Source: Ligilactobacillus faecis
Lineage (GTDB): Bacteria; Bacillota; Bacilli; Lactobacillales; Lactobacillaceae
Direction of reading: 5' to 3'
Assembly: GCF_029889745.1 (NCBI RefSeq)
Contig: NZ_CP123639.1
Coordinates: 534,501 to 598,500, forward strand
Length of the DNA stretch: 64,000 nt
Below, one piece after another: positions 34,994 through 45,100 of this stretch. The notes below the pieces were generated by a model. The model saw only the letters and a list, made by a program, of their open reading frames with translations. It was not told where the DNA came from and made no database searches. A program made the position numbers and the translations under genes. Every line of letters begins with the position of its first letter. Position 1 is the stretch's first letter.

Positions 34994-36013
34994 ATGCATA
35001 TTCCTGATAATTATTTGAGTCCTGCCACATGCGGGGTCTTATTTGTTGCTGCAACACCTGTTGTAGCGATCTCACTTTCCAAAACTAAACAACAGTTGAC
35101 CAAGAATCGCGAATTAGCACCAATGCTTGGGATCTGTGCTTCGCTTTCATTTTTAGTCATGATGTTCAATGTCCCGATCCCTGGCGGAACAACAGCCCAT
35201 GCAGTCGGCGCAACGCTACTTGCGATCCTAGTCGGTCCGTATGCCGCGTGTGTCGCCGTCACCGTCGCGTTACTACTTCAAGCTTTTCTTTTTGGTGATG
35301 GTGGTCTTTTAGCTCTTGGCGCAAATATCTTTAACATGGCATGTGTCATGCCTTTTGTTGGCTATTGGATCTATGCTGCACTCAAAAAGCATGGTCATGA
35401 TCGTTTAGGAGTGGTCTTAGGCTCTTATTTAGGGATCAACGCTGCCGCCTTTTTAGCTGGGGTCGAACTTGGGATCCAACCGATCATTGCAGTCTCGGCT
35501 AACGGACAACCACTATATAACCCATATCCATTGAGCATCGCAGTTCCTGCGATGATGTTTGCTCATTTAGTCGTTGCTGGGGTCGTTGAAGCATTCTTTA
35601 CTTACGTCGTTTACGCCTTTGTCAAAAAAGTCGCTCCAGCTGAGATCTACGCCCCAAGTCGCGCAACTTCAGCACAAGCAGCTAAGATGAAAACTGGATT
35701 CAAATATTTCTATTGGTTGATCGGGGCAATGATCGTCTTGAGTCCCCTCGGTCTTTTAGCTAGTGGTACTGCTTGGGGCGAATGGGATACAAGTGAATTA
35801 TTAGCCAAAATGCACGCTGAACACTTAGGAAATACTTTACCGCATGGTATGGCACACGGGATGAGCTTCAATGCAGCCTTCGGTGGTTATACTGTGCCAG
35901 GAACAGCATTACCTTTAGGTTATATTTTAAGTGCAGTCACTGCAGTTTTAGTTTTCTTGATCATCGGGAAGATCTTGATGGCTCTTGGTACAAAACATGA
36001 ACAACTCAACTGA
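34994..36013 (+). CDS. cbiM: ECF nickel transporter membrane subunit CbiM/NikM with fused CbiN-like tail
   Basis: This is a 339-residue membrane protein. The N-terminus MHIPDNYLSP is the hallmark of CbiM/NikM, where His2 and the free N-terminus bind the metal. Residues about 1-210 form the CbiM core. The extension from about 235 has two further membrane helices around a short extracellular His-containing loop (MHAEHLGNTLPHGMAHG) and corresponds to a CbiN/NikN-like partner fused in. Although CbiM can carry cobalt, the placement beside urease points to nickel. GAGG lies upstream of the start. Confidence 0.92.
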   Translation: MHIPDNYLSPATCGVLFVAATPVVAISLSKTKQQLTKNRELAPMLGICASLSFLVMMFNVPIPGGTTAHAVGATLLAILVGPYAACVAVTVALLLQAFLFGDGGLLALGANIFNMACVMPFVGYWIYAALKKHGHDRLGVVLGSYLGINAAAFLAGVELGIQPIIAVSANGQPLYNPYPLSIAVPAMMFAHLVVAGVVEAFFTYVVYAFVKKVAPAEIYAPSRATSAQAAKMKTGFKYFYWLIGAMIVLSPLGLLASGTAWGEWDTSELLAKMHAEHLGNTLPHGMAHGMSFNAAFGGYTVPGTALPLGYILSAVTAVLVFLIIGKILMALGTKHEQLN

Positions 36014-36806
36014 TCCAAAGTTGCCAACTTGGCTGACTACAAAAAATGATACCCATTTAGACTTTAAGAAAAAACATGATTTTGTTGGAGTCAATATTTC
36101 TTCGATCGGTAAACTGCTCCACTTTTTGACAAATGTTACGCCAGTCTACCATGTAGACTCCTCGCCGTGGTTTCGCGTTTGTTCGCTCTTACTGACGACC
36201 TTGCTCGTCTTACTGTCGCAAAATGTGATCTTCTTGTGGGCAGTCTCACTGATCATTTTAGGTCAGATCGCTTTTTTCCCGGGCAATGCGATCTTAGCGA
36301 TCCTTAAAAAGTATTTCAAACTCATACTTTTTACTTTGATCTTTATTTTACCTAGTCTGCTTCTGAGCCATAAAGCAGATCTTGCTCTCTTTTTGATGCG
36401 GATCGGGACTTTGCTCCTTGCTTTAGCTTATTTTTCAGGTACCACGTCATGGCAACAATTTATTTTAGCGTTAAAACAACTTCACTTTCCAAGCGTTTTG
36501 ATCTTAACGCTTGATATCACTGTAAAATATTGCTATTTAGCAGGGATCTATCTGCAAGAATCACTGTATAGCATCCGCTTTAAAACTCTAGGTCAAAAAG
36601 CTTCACTTCATTTGCTCGGTAATTTGATCGGTGAACTATACTTATCGCTCAAACAACGGATGAATGATCTTTACCAAGCAATGGTCTTGCGCGGTTACAA
36701 ACTTTCAAATACAAATAAAATGCGTCCTCGCTTTCAAAAACACGATCTCATCCCAGGCCTGATCTTACTTGCGATCTGTGCTTTGTTTATCGTCATGCGG
36801 GGCTAG
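35997..36806 (+). CDS. cbiQ: ECF nickel transporter permease CbiQ/NikQ
   Basis: This is a 269-residue transmembrane coupling protein. The start at ATG 35997 overlaps the end of cbiM by 17 bases; an in-frame TTG at 35985 is an alternative. Membrane helices occupy about residues 55-180. The coupling helix region carries RMNDLYQAMVLRGY, the Ala-Arg-Gly-type motif that contacts the ATPase. It works with CbiM and CbiO to import Ni2+. Confidence 0.9.
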   Translation: MNNSTDPKLPTWLTTKNDTHLDFKKKHDFVGVNISSIGKLLHFLTNVTPVYHVDSSPWFRVCSLLLTTLLVLLSQNVIFLWAVSLIILGQIAFFPGNAILAILKKYFKLILFTLIFILPSLLLSHKADLALFLMRIGTLLLALAYFSGTTSWQQFILALKQLHFPSVLILTLDITVKYCYLAGIYLQESLYSIRFKTLGQKASLHLLGNLIGELYLSLKQRMNDLYQAMVLRGYKLSNTNKMRPRFQKHDLIPGLILLAICALFIVMRG

Positions 36807-36825
36807 TAAAAGGTGAGAAAATTTT

Positions 36826-37551
36826 ATGATCAAATTAAGTAATGCCGTCTTTGACTACGACGGACATGTCGCTTTAGATAAAGTTTCTTTAGATGTTTTT
36901 CCAAATGAGACTTTAGTCATCATGGGACCAAACGGCTCAGGGAAATCGACTCTTTTAAAGATCTTGACTGGCTTTTTTCCACTTCATGCTGGAGAATACT
37001 ACTTCAATGATCTAAAGATCGATGAAGCTTTCTTAAAAGACCCTAGTCAAGCAGCTAAACTTTACGAAAAAGTCGGTTTTGTTTTTCAAGATAGTGACGT
37101 CCAACTTTTTAATATGAGCGTTGCCGAAGAACTAGCTTTTGGTCCACGACAACTAGGTCTAAGCCCTGCTGAAGTCGACCAACGCGTAAATGACTGTTTA
37201 AAATTACTTTCGATCGAACATTTAGCTGAACGTGTCCCGTATCATCTTTCTGGTGGCGAGAAGAAATTGGTCGCGATCGGGAGTGTTTTGACGATGAATC
37301 CTGAGGTCTTTGTTTTAGATGAACCGTTCAATGGTCTTTCGCCACACTATCGCACTTTGATCGTCGAGCTTTTAGATAAACTCCACCAAAGTGGGAAGAC
37401 GATCATCATGTCAAGTCATCATTTTGGTCAGATCAAAGATATCTGCGATCGCGTCATCTTATTTTCTGAAAAACATCGGATCGAACGGATCATGCCTAAA
37501 GATCAGATCTTGGCTGACCCAGTTGAATTGAAACACTTAAGTGTCCTCTAA
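36826..37551 (+). CDS. cbiO: ECF nickel transporter ATPase CbiO/NikO
   Basis: This is a 241-residue ABC ATPase with Walker A GPNGSGKST (about residues 34-42), Q-loop FVFQDSDVQLF, signature LSGGEKK and Walker B VFVLDEPFNG. AAGGTGAG precedes the start. A single ATPase gene implies a CbiO homodimer. The operon ends in a strong terminator shared with fructokinase. Confidence 0.94.
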   Translation: MIKLSNAVFDYDGHVALDKVSLDVFPNETLVIMGPNGSGKSTLLKILTGFFPLHAGEYYFNDLKIDEAFLKDPSQAAKLYEKVGFVFQDSDVQLFNMSVAEELAFGPRQLGLSPAEVDQRVNDCLKLLSIEHLAERVPYHLSGGEKKLVAIGSVLTMNPEVFVLDEPFNGLSPHYRTLIVELLDKLHQSGKTIIMSSHHFGQIKDICDRVILFSEKHRIERIMPKDQILADPVELKHLSVL

Positions 37552-37590
37552 ACCAAAAGAAGCCCCCTTTCGGGAGGCTTCTTTTGGTTT
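37550..37590. terminator. Bidirectional terminator between cbiO and the fructokinase gene
   Basis: AAACCAAAAGAAGCC and GGCTTCTTTTGGTTT form a 15-bp stem with an inner CCC/GGG. It serves both convergent genes. Confidence 0.88.
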
Positions 37591-37598
37591 AGTAAACT

Positions 37599-38480
37599 TT
37601 ATTGTTCAACAGCTTCTTTAGCTAATAATAAGCACCCTGTGATCCCTGCATCGTCTCCTAATTGAACATGGACGATGTAGTCATCGAGGTCTGGCGTGCT
37701 AACATAATCTTTCATCTGTTCTGCAAAAGAACGACGGATCATTGGGAAGAGTTGCTCTTGTTTAGAAACACCACCACCAAAAATGATCTTTTCAGGTGAT
37801 AAGATCAAAGTTAGATCAACACATGCTTGAGCTAAGTAGTAAGCTACGATCTCCCAAGCTTCATCATCTTTAGGAATATCATAAGCTTTAATACCACCTT
37901 GGCGCGCTTCGATCGCTGGACCAGCCGCTAACCCTTCCAAACAATCTTGATGGAAAGGACAATGTCCGGCATATTGATCTTTTGGATGGCGCCGCATCAC
38001 GATATGACCGATCTCTGGATGTTGGTAACCTTCGATCACTTTGCCATTGATCACAACACCGCCACCGATCCCAGTGCCGACTGTCAAATAAACACAGCTA
38101 TCTTTGCCGTAAGCTGCACCTTTTTTTAATTCACCGTAAGCCGCACCATTAACATCAGTCGTCCAAGCGTACGCCACATCAAAGCGTTTTTTCATTTCAC
38201 CTAAGAAATCGTAGTTTTTCCAACCTGGTTTAGGGGTATTAGTGATATAACCATATGTCTCTGACTTACGATTAACATCGATCGGACCAAAGGAGGCGAT
38301 CCCGATCGCAACTAGCTCAGTTTGATATTTTTCAAAAAATTTAAAGACATTTGCCATCGTTTCAGCTGGTACAGTCGTCTTGATCGAAACGCGTTCGATA
38401 ACTTTTAGATCTTCATCTGCGACCGCACAAACGAATTTTGTTCCACCAGCTTCGATCGCACCATATAATTTACTCACCAT
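37599..38480 (-). CDS. scrK: Fructokinase (ROK family)
   Basis: This is a 293-residue ROK kinase that phosphorylates fructose to fructose-6-phosphate. The ATP-binding GAIEAGGTKFVCAV, the catalytic region TTDVNGAAYGE and the zinc-binding block GHCPFHQDCLEGLAAGPA identify the bacterial fructokinase subgroup of ROK proteins. AGGAGTG precedes the ATG. No sucrose transporter or hydrolase is adjacent, but a LacI-type palindrome and a cre-like site upstream suggest control by a sucrose repressor and by CcpA. Confidence 0.92.
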   Translation of the reverse strand: MVSKLYGAIEAGGTKFVCAVADEDLKVIERVSIKTTVPAETMANVFKFFEKYQTELVAIGIASFGPIDVNRKSETYGYITNTPKPGWKNYDFLGEMKKRFDVAYAWTTDVNGAAYGELKKGAAYGKDSCVYLTVGTGIGGGVVINGKVIEGYQHPEIGHIVMRRHPKDQYAGHCPFHQDCLEGLAAGPAIEARQGGIKAYDIPKDDEAWEIVAYYLAQACVDLTLILSPEKIIFGGGVSKQEQLFPMIRRSFAEQMKDYVSTPDLDDYIVHVQLGDDAGITGCLLLAKEAVEQ

Positions 38481-38529
38481 TAATCACTCCTGCTAAAATA
38501 GTAATCGTTTTCTTAATAATTATATTAGC

Positions 38530-38547
38530 GCAAAGTAAGCGTTTTGA
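38530..38547. promoter_or_regulatory. cre-like site in the fructokinase promoter
   Basis: AGTAAGCGTTTTGA fits the catabolite-responsive element consensus (TGWAANCGNTNNCA) at most positions. It sits between the -35 region and a TATAAT of the minus-strand promoter, where CcpA binding would repress. Confidence 0.4.
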
Positions 38548-38567
38548 AAAGTAAAAAATCAAAAATA

Positions 38568-38583
38568 TGTTAAACGTTTAACA
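38568..38583. promoter_or_regulatory. Perfect palindromic operator upstream of fructokinase (LacI/ScrR type)
   Basis: TGTTAAACGTTTAACA is a perfect 16-base palindrome with the central CG typical of LacI/GalR-family operators such as those of ScrR. It lies about 90 bases upstream of the fructokinase start and 180 upstream of the MATE gene. Confidence 0.6.
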
Positions 38584-38762
38584 TTTTTTCTTTCAACTCG
38601 CTCAACTAGTATTTTACTTTAAAATTTGTTAAAATCATCTTTGCTTTCTCAAATTAAATAAGGGTCGCAAAATCGCCGGGTTTTGCCAAAAAATAACGCT
38701 AGCCGATCTTCTGACAGGCGATCATGATTGATAGAGGAAGATCAAACATTGGAGGTATTTTT

Positions 38763-40073
38763 TTGCAAACACTCAGTATCAAACGTGAAGTCGGGCAATA
38801 CATCGTGCGAAATATTTTTGCTTCTTTAGGTCTTTCCTTATATGTTTTAGTTGATACGATCTTCATTGCGGCTGCAGGCGGTTCACTTGGCTTAGCGGCA
38901 TTGAATATCGTATTACCGTTGTTCAATCTCTTCAATTCCCTAGGGCTTTTGTTTGGGATCGGCGGGTCTACGATCTACTCGATCAATAAGCTCAAAGATC
39001 CTAAGCGCGTTGAATCGCTTTTTGGGCAGTTGTTGCTCTTTTGCTTTTGCTTAGGCGCGTTACTTGCACTTCTTTTTAATATATTCCCGACCCAAGTTTT
39101 GACACTCTTAGGTGCTAATGCCCAGACGATGAATGTTGCTTTACCATATATGCGCGTGATCGTCTTAGGAGCACCATTTTTTATGTGTAATTATGTTTGT
39201 GTCAATTTTATTCGAAATGACGGCAACCCTCAGCTTACGATGTGTGCAACTTTATCTGCTACCGCCGTGGTCGTTATTTTAGATTGGCTTTTGATCTTTG
39301 TTTTTGATCTTCATATGCTTGGAGCAGCGATCGCAACACTTTTTTCACCATTGACAAGTTTAGGTGTCTTGACTTTGCATACACGCTTTAAAAAAAGACA
39401 GCTTAAACTCAAATGGGCGTTGCCAACTTGGACCAACTTAAAAAAAGCAGCTGCTCTAGGCATACCTTCCTTTTTAACTGAGATGAGCACTGGGATCAGT
39501 ATCTTTGTTTTCAACTTGGTTTTACTGCAACTAAGTGATAATTATGCTGTTGCTGCTTATGGGGTGATCGCAAATATCGCGGTCGTCGTTTTAGCTCTGT
39601 CAAACGGGATCGCACTAGGCGTCCAACCGATCGCTAGTCGCGAGTATGGCAGTCACAATTGGGATCACGTCAAAGAAGCGATCTTTTTAGGTTTAAAAGT
39701 TGCTTTAGGTCTTGCTTGTATCCTATATTTTGTCTTAGTCTTTTTCAAATATCCGATCATCAGTGCTTTTGACCATGATCATTCACTTGCTTTGCTCAAG
39801 ATCGCTACTAACGGGCTGCCCCTTTATTTTCTAAGTGTTTTTTTTGCCAGCCAAAATTTAGTGATCATGTTATCATTAGTAGCGATCGAACGGGCTAAAG
39901 CGGCCTTTGTCCTTTCGCTTTTACGAGGTTATTTTATCTTGATCCCAAGTGTGCTCTTGTTTGCACTTCTCTTCGATCTGAACGGAGTCTGGTTGAGTGT
40001 GCCGTTCACTGAAGCTTGTGTCTGGGCCCTTGGATCGTATTTCTTATTCAACGCATTAAAAAATAAACAATAG
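38763..40073 (+). CDS. MATE-family multidrug/metabolite exporter
   Basis: This is a 436-residue membrane protein with about 12 helices, starting at a TTG with GGAGG eight bases upstream. The ATG at 38724 would read through that site. Two homologous six-helix halves can be seen (VDTIFIAAAGGSLGLAALNI in the first, MSTGISIFVFNLVLLQLSDN in the second). It fits the MatE fold of Na+- or H+-coupled exporters. The substrate is unknown. A glyoxalase-like gene follows 12 bases later, so they are co-transcribed. Confidence 0.87.
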   Translation: MQTLSIKREVGQYIVRNIFASLGLSLYVLVDTIFIAAAGGSLGLAALNIVLPLFNLFNSLGLLFGIGGSTIYSINKLKDPKRVESLFGQLLLFCFCLGALLALLFNIFPTQVLTLLGANAQTMNVALPYMRVIVLGAPFFMCNYVCVNFIRNDGNPQLTMCATLSATAVVVILDWLLIFVFDLHMLGAAIATLFSPLTSLGVLTLHTRFKKRQLKLKWALPTWTNLKKAAALGIPSFLTEMSTGISIFVFNLVLLQLSDNYAVAAYGVIANIAVVVLALSNGIALGVQPIASREYGSHNWDHVKEAIFLGLKVALGLACILYFVLVFFKYPIISAFDHDHSLALLKIATNGLPLYFLSVFFASQNLVIMLSLVAIERAKAAFVLSLLRGYFILIPSVLLFALLFDLNGVWLSVPFTEACVWALGSYFLFNALKNKQ

Positions 40074-40085
40074 AGGTGTTTTATC

Positions 40086-40469
40086 TTGAAGATCAAACGT
40101 TTTGATCATATCGTTCTCTCCGTTACAAATCTGACAAAAGCTGTCAACTTCTATCACGAAGTCTTTGATCTCCCTGTTTTAGAAGAACTTAGCACTACCG
40201 ATCGCAAAGTCATGCGCTGTGGGCATCAGCTTCTTTACTTACAACAGCTCGATGCGTTTTCGGAATTGACACCGAAAACACCGACGAGTGGCAGCGCTGA
40301 TCTTTGTTTAGTCGCAAGTGATCCTTTAGAAAATATTCTCAATCATTTGAAAAGTTACTTTATCGAGATCATTGCTGGACCAAAAGAAGCGGTAGGGGCC
40401 AATGGAAAGATGCACGTCATCTACTTGAACGATCCCGACGGAAACTTGATCGAACTTGCAGTTTACTAA
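40086..40469 (+). CDS. VOC-superfamily (glyoxalase/bleomycin-resistance fold) protein
   Basis: This is a 127-residue protein starting at a TTG after AGAGGTG. FDHIVLSVTNLTKAVNFYHE at the start and the C-terminal VIYLNDPDGNLIELAVY supply the two VOC half-modules. The His at residue 8 and the Glu near the end are the expected metal ligands. It may be a glyoxalase, dioxygenase or drug-binding protein. The pairing with a MATE exporter makes a resistance or detoxification role conceivable. Confidence 0.85.
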   Translation: MKIKRFDHIVLSVTNLTKAVNFYHEVFDLPVLEELSTTDRKVMRCGHQLLYLQQLDAFSELTPKTPTSGSADLCLVASDPLENILNHLKSYFIEIIAGPKEAVGANGKMHVIYLNDPDGNLIELAVY

Positions 40470-40474
40470 ATCAC

Positions 40475-40482
40475 AAAAAAGA
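40475..40482 (+). repeat. 8-bp target duplication of the ISL3 element, left copy
   Basis: AAAAAAGA directly before the left end; the same eight bases follow the right end at 42064-42071. Eight bases is the usual ISL3 duplication length. Confidence 0.85.
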
Positions 40483-42063
40483 GGCTCTATACTTTTTGCT
40501 GTGTAATGATAATCTGTTCATTACACAGCTTTTTTGATATGGTATGTAAATAAAAATTTTTACACAAAAAAAAGAGCCATAATGGCACCTTTTTCTCTTG
40601 TGTATACAACCACGAAAACATCATTAGAAAGTATGGTGACATTATGACTTCTTTAAATTATACTACATATTCTGTTGATTCGATAGTTAAATCTTGTCTT
40701 GATATCAGTGATCCTCATCTTCACTTCTCTAATGAACCTTATGATGAAATGATCAATGGTATCTCTTATAAAGTTTTTCAAGCTACTATCAGTTTCTTGC
40801 CTCACGAATTAACGAACTTTCGTTGTAATAATTGTGGCTTTACCACTTTTTACCGTAATGGTTACACTCCTAAACGACTCATTCGGATCCCAGCTGTCAA
40901 CGCCACTCATCAAACTACTATCCAAGCTCGTTCAGCTCGTATCCGTTGTCGCAATTGTAATTCAACTATTTCTGCCAAAACTACGCTCCTACCTCCAAAT
41001 TGTCAGATCTCTTATTCACTTAGAGCTAAGATTGCCACTAAACTAAGACATGACATTTCCGCTAAAACGATCGCTTATGAAGAAGGTGTTTCTGCTTCAA
41101 CAGTTAACCGTATGTTATCTCATACTCGTTCTGAATTTCGGAATAACTTCAATTTCTTACCGCTCCATCTTTGCTTTGATGAATTTAGAGGTACTCACAA
41201 TGGCTATCATTTTATTTGCCTTGATTCGGATAATCATGTTATCCAAACTATCTTACCTAATAGGTTTAAAGATACTATCATCAAGTATTTTATGAAATTC
41301 CCGGAATCCGTCAGACAGTTAGTGCGCACCGTCAGTTGTGATCTAAACTCTTACTACGTTGATATTGCTAAAACTCTATTCCCTAATGCTAAGATCATCA
41401 TTGATCGTTTTCATATAGTTCAAATGCTTAACCAAGCACTTAACTCTATGCGAACTGATTTGATGAATAGCTTTGAACGCAGCTCTAAAAACTACAAACT
41501 ATTTAAGCGGAATTGGAAATTATTCTTAAAACGCTATGACGACCTAGATTGTACCCATCAATTTTATGAACGTTCACTAAAAATTTGGACTACTTCAGAG
41601 CGCTTAGTAAATTTGGGACTTAAAGTTGGTGATCAAACCTTTAATGAAGCTTACTGGGACTATCAACGTTTATTAGAGATCATCGTCGCTCCAACTAAAA
41701 ACAAAATAGACATCTTTAAACAACGTATTAACGAAGTTCATCAAAAGTACCTTATTAAGCGTACCTTAGCTACTAAATCTGAAAAAGTTCTTTTATCGTT
41801 CTTTGACAATTTAGACGCGATCATATCTGCTTTAGATCCAATGTATTCACGTTACACAAACGGTCCTTTGGAAGGGATCAATCGGAAGATCAAACAGATA
41901 CAACGTACTGCCTATGGATATAGAAACTTTGATCATTTAAAAGCACGCATTTACCTTCAAACCTATCTTGGAAAAGATACAAGAAGTTCCATGAAGATAG
42001 CCTAGACCATCTCCATGGAACTTCTAAAAAAATTTAACTTTACACAGTGGTTGACAAAGAGCC
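40483..42063. mobile_element. ISL3-family insertion sequence (1581 bp)
   Basis: The imperfect ends GGCTCTATACTTTTTGCTGT and the reverse complement GGCTCTTTGTCAACCACTGT, plus an 8-bp direct repeat, define the element. It holds one intact transposase gene. It landed at the foot of a terminator (42068-42105), so the duplicated A-tract belongs to that terminator. Confidence 0.93.
40644..42005 (+). CDS. ISL3-family transposase
   Basis: This is a 453-residue intact transposase. An N-terminal zinc ribbon (CNNCGF and CRNCN), a helix-turn-helix (ISAKTIAYEEGVSASTVNRM) and a DDE domain with CFDEFRG, VSCDLNSYY and GPLEGINRKIKQIQR are visible. The element should be capable of movement. GATC sites are clearly rarer here than in flanking host genes. 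Confidence 0.94.
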   Translation: MTSLNYTTYSVDSIVKSCLDISDPHLHFSNEPYDEMINGISYKVFQATISFLPHELTNFRCNNCGFTTFYRNGYTPKRLIRIPAVNATHQTTIQARSARIRCRNCNSTISAKTTLLPPNCQISYSLRAKIATKLRHDISAKTIAYEEGVSASTVNRMLSHTRSEFRNNFNFLPLHLCFDEFRGTHNGYHFICLDSDNHVIQTILPNRFKDTIIKYFMKFPESVRQLVRTVSCDLNSYYVDIAKTLFPNAKIIIDRFHIVQMLNQALNSMRTDLMNSFERSSKNYKLFKRNWKLFLKRYDDLDCTHQFYERSLKIWTTSERLVNLGLKVGDQTFNEAYWDYQRLLEIIVAPTKNKIDIFKQRINEVHQKYLIKRTLATKSEKVLLSFFDNLDAIISALDPMYSRYTNGPLEGINRKIKQIQRTAYGYRNFDHLKARIYLQTYLGKDTRSSMKIA

Positions 42064-42071
42064 AAAAAAGA
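42064..42071 (+). repeat. 8-bp target duplication of the ISL3 element, right copy
   Basis: AAAAAAGA following the right terminal repeat; see the left copy. Confidence 0.85.
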
Positions 42072-42105
42072 AGACTATCTGCCAAAAACGCAGATAGTCT
42101 TCTTT
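42068..42105. terminator. Bidirectional terminator between the glyoxalase-like gene and the galactanase gene
   Basis: AAAGAAGACTATCTGC and GCAGATAGTCTTCTTT form a perfect 16-bp stem around CAAAAAC. The ISL3 element has inserted at its left foot. Confidence 0.9.
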
Positions 42106-42114
42106 AGTTTAAGT

Positions 42115-45100
42115 TTAAGCTTTAGCTTCGCCCCAAGTTACAGTTGCTTCGACTTTAGCTGTCAAAGTTTCACCATACTTAGCTGTTTGATTATCGTTGT
42201 AGAAGTTCCAAGCTTTTTGTTCGGCTGTTTTTCCTTCGGCCAACCAGAAAACATAGTGGTAAGCTTCGCCAGTGGCTGTGTAATACGTTTTATTACCTTC
42301 AAGTGCCGTTGTGACACCCCCAAGGCCACTTCCGATCTTTTCTAAGTTAGTTTGACCGAGCGCTTGACCTTCTTCACCGCGCAAAAGTGCTTGGGCGCTT
42401 TCAGAAAGTGCATTGGAAACTTCATTTGCGCTGACTGTATCTCCAACATTCAAGGCATCTTTTAATTGAACATTATCACTGTTCCAAATTTTATCGACTT
42501 TAAAGGCAACACTTGAACTAACTTTTTCAGGTGCTTTTGGCGTTTCATAACCAGTTAAAAAGCCGTTATACATCTTAAGTGATTGTAATGGGTAGCCTAG
42601 ATCATCGAATAAAGCAACGTTATCCCAAGTCGAACCACCCCAGGTCGGTTTGCCTTCATAGTACATCACACTATCTGGTGCATAGCCAACGGCATGTTTA
42701 GAAGCCCAACCAGTTCCGTACTTGTCAGATGCATCTTTGTTGTATTGCCAGTTTTCCCAACCAGCTTTTACTGGGATCCAGGCTGGTTCCCACCAGAAAC
42801 CACCTAGACCACCTTGAGCTACTAAAGCTTTATACATATCAGACATGGCATCGACTTGGCCTTGTGGATCGTGGCTGTAAGCTTGGATCTCAGAATCAGC
42901 TCCGATCGAATTTCCTGTTCCATCAGAATCACGCACATTATTGATCCAACCTGTTTCTAAGACGACAACTTTTTTACCAAATTCGTCTTTAGCTAACATT
43001 TGCACACCTTCTAAACTCTTTGGTGTGTTTGCGCCCCAACCCATATTAAAGTCTTTATACCAGCCGTTACCGTCGTGTGTTGACCAGAATGGGTAATAAG
43101 ATGTCCCTAAAAGATCATAATCAACGTTATTGTTTTTCAAAGCTGTCATGATATTACGGTATTTCGTCACATTTGGTGTTTCTAATTGGATCGCGATCTG
43201 CGCATTTGGCAATACTTTACGAACGGCTTGTGAACCCGCATTTAAATATTGTGAGATCAAAGCGGCTTTTTGTTTATTGCCCCAAACATCTAAATAAGAT
43301 TCACCGCGGTCACGGTTTGAATAGATCCCAAAGACCCCATTTGTGATCTCATTTCCGATCTGGACCATACCAACATCAACGCCAGTGGCTTTAAGATCGC
43401 CTAAAACTTTACTTGTGTAATTATAAACGCTCTTAGCTAAAGCATCACCAGATTGATCGACCCAAGCTTTTGGAAGAGGTTGTTTAGCTGGATCAGCCCA
43501 GAAATCTGAATAATGGAAATCAAGCAAGACTTTTAAGCCATATTTTGAAGCATCTTTAGCCATTTTGACAACGTTAGCTTCACTACATGCCCCACCAGCA
43601 TACGTTTCGTTTTCAGCATCGAATGGATCGTTCCAAACACGTAATCTGATCCAGTTGACTCCAGCATCAGCTAAAACTTTATAGATCGGTGCTTCGTTGC
43701 CAGCGAAGTCGTAGAATTTCACGCCAGCATCGATCAATGATTGATAACTACCGATATCGACCCCACGGATCATATCTGAAGTCATCCCAGCGATCGGTTC
43801 GACTTTAACTGCATCATAACGTAGGCCAGTATCTGTCCCTGTCTTATAAGCCAGATCGATCTGTTCTGTTGTCATTTGGCTCGTAGGTGTGCCTGCAGCT
43901 GGTGTCTCTGGTGCAACTGGTGCGCCCCAAGTCAATGTTGCTGAATAGCTGACTTTGATCGGACCACCATAAACAGTATCTTTATTAGCAGCTAAGAAAA
44001 CAGCTTGCTTGCCGACTGTTTGGCCATCAACTTTATCGTTCAACCAGAAGACATAGTGGTAAACGTTCCCGTCTGTTCCTTCATATGTCTTTTGTCCTTC
44101 AAGACCACTTTCATTTCCAGCTAGACTGCTAAAGATCATATTTAAGTTTTGTTCACTGATCTTTTCGCCTTTAGGCCCTGTCAATAAACTTTCTGGGATC
44201 TTAAAGCTTCTAAGATCAGCTGTTTCAAGCACACTGCCTGGTGTTAGGCCGTCTTTAGCCGTTATGTTGACCCCTGGTGCCGTATATACATCGCTGACAG
44301 TTACAGTCACAGGTGAAGTTGTCGTTTGGACTTGTGAACTAGTATTGTCACCTAAAGTAAAGACGACCACCGCCACGTTCATCCCGTTTTCAGTTTCTTT
44401 GACACCTACGCCAAGAGCTGTCTTAGAAAGATCACTTAAAGCTGGATAAGCTTGCATAAAGTCAGCGACGATATTTTGAAGCCCTTTTTCCTTGTCACTT
44501 TGCGTATAACTCTTGACCCAAACGACATCAGCCTTACCAGTAAATAAAGCATTATTCTTCAAGTTAGTTTGCACAGCTTCACTTGTAGCGGCTAAATTGC
44601 TTCGGGCAACTAATTGTGCCACATCATGTACGCTATAAGCTAAGTAGTTATCATTTTGGTTGTCCCAATCATGATCGATCTTTTGACCAGTTGTTGTTTC
44701 GATCTTTTTAGCGATCTCTTGTGCGATCTGTTCCCGATATGCTTGAGTCGTCATTGGTAATAAACGACCTTTAGCATCAAAAGTATAATCTTTGCCATCA
44801 ATGTTATGGCTTCCTGTATACATCGCACCATCAAACGTATCAAAGTAGTATTTATCATCAGCGATCTCTTGCCAACCATATTGCATTTGACCGTTTGGTG
44901 CATAGTAGACCGTCTTATTTTGTTCTGGGATCTTCACAAAACCTGTCTTCATTGCGCCGTCAAACGTATCAAAGTTATACCAATTGTTATTGATCTTTTG
45001 TTGGCCATATTGCATCTTAGCTGTCGTAGGACTGTAGTAGACTGTCTTGTTTTGATCTTTGATATTTTGGAAACCAGTTAAAACTTTACCATCATTACTG

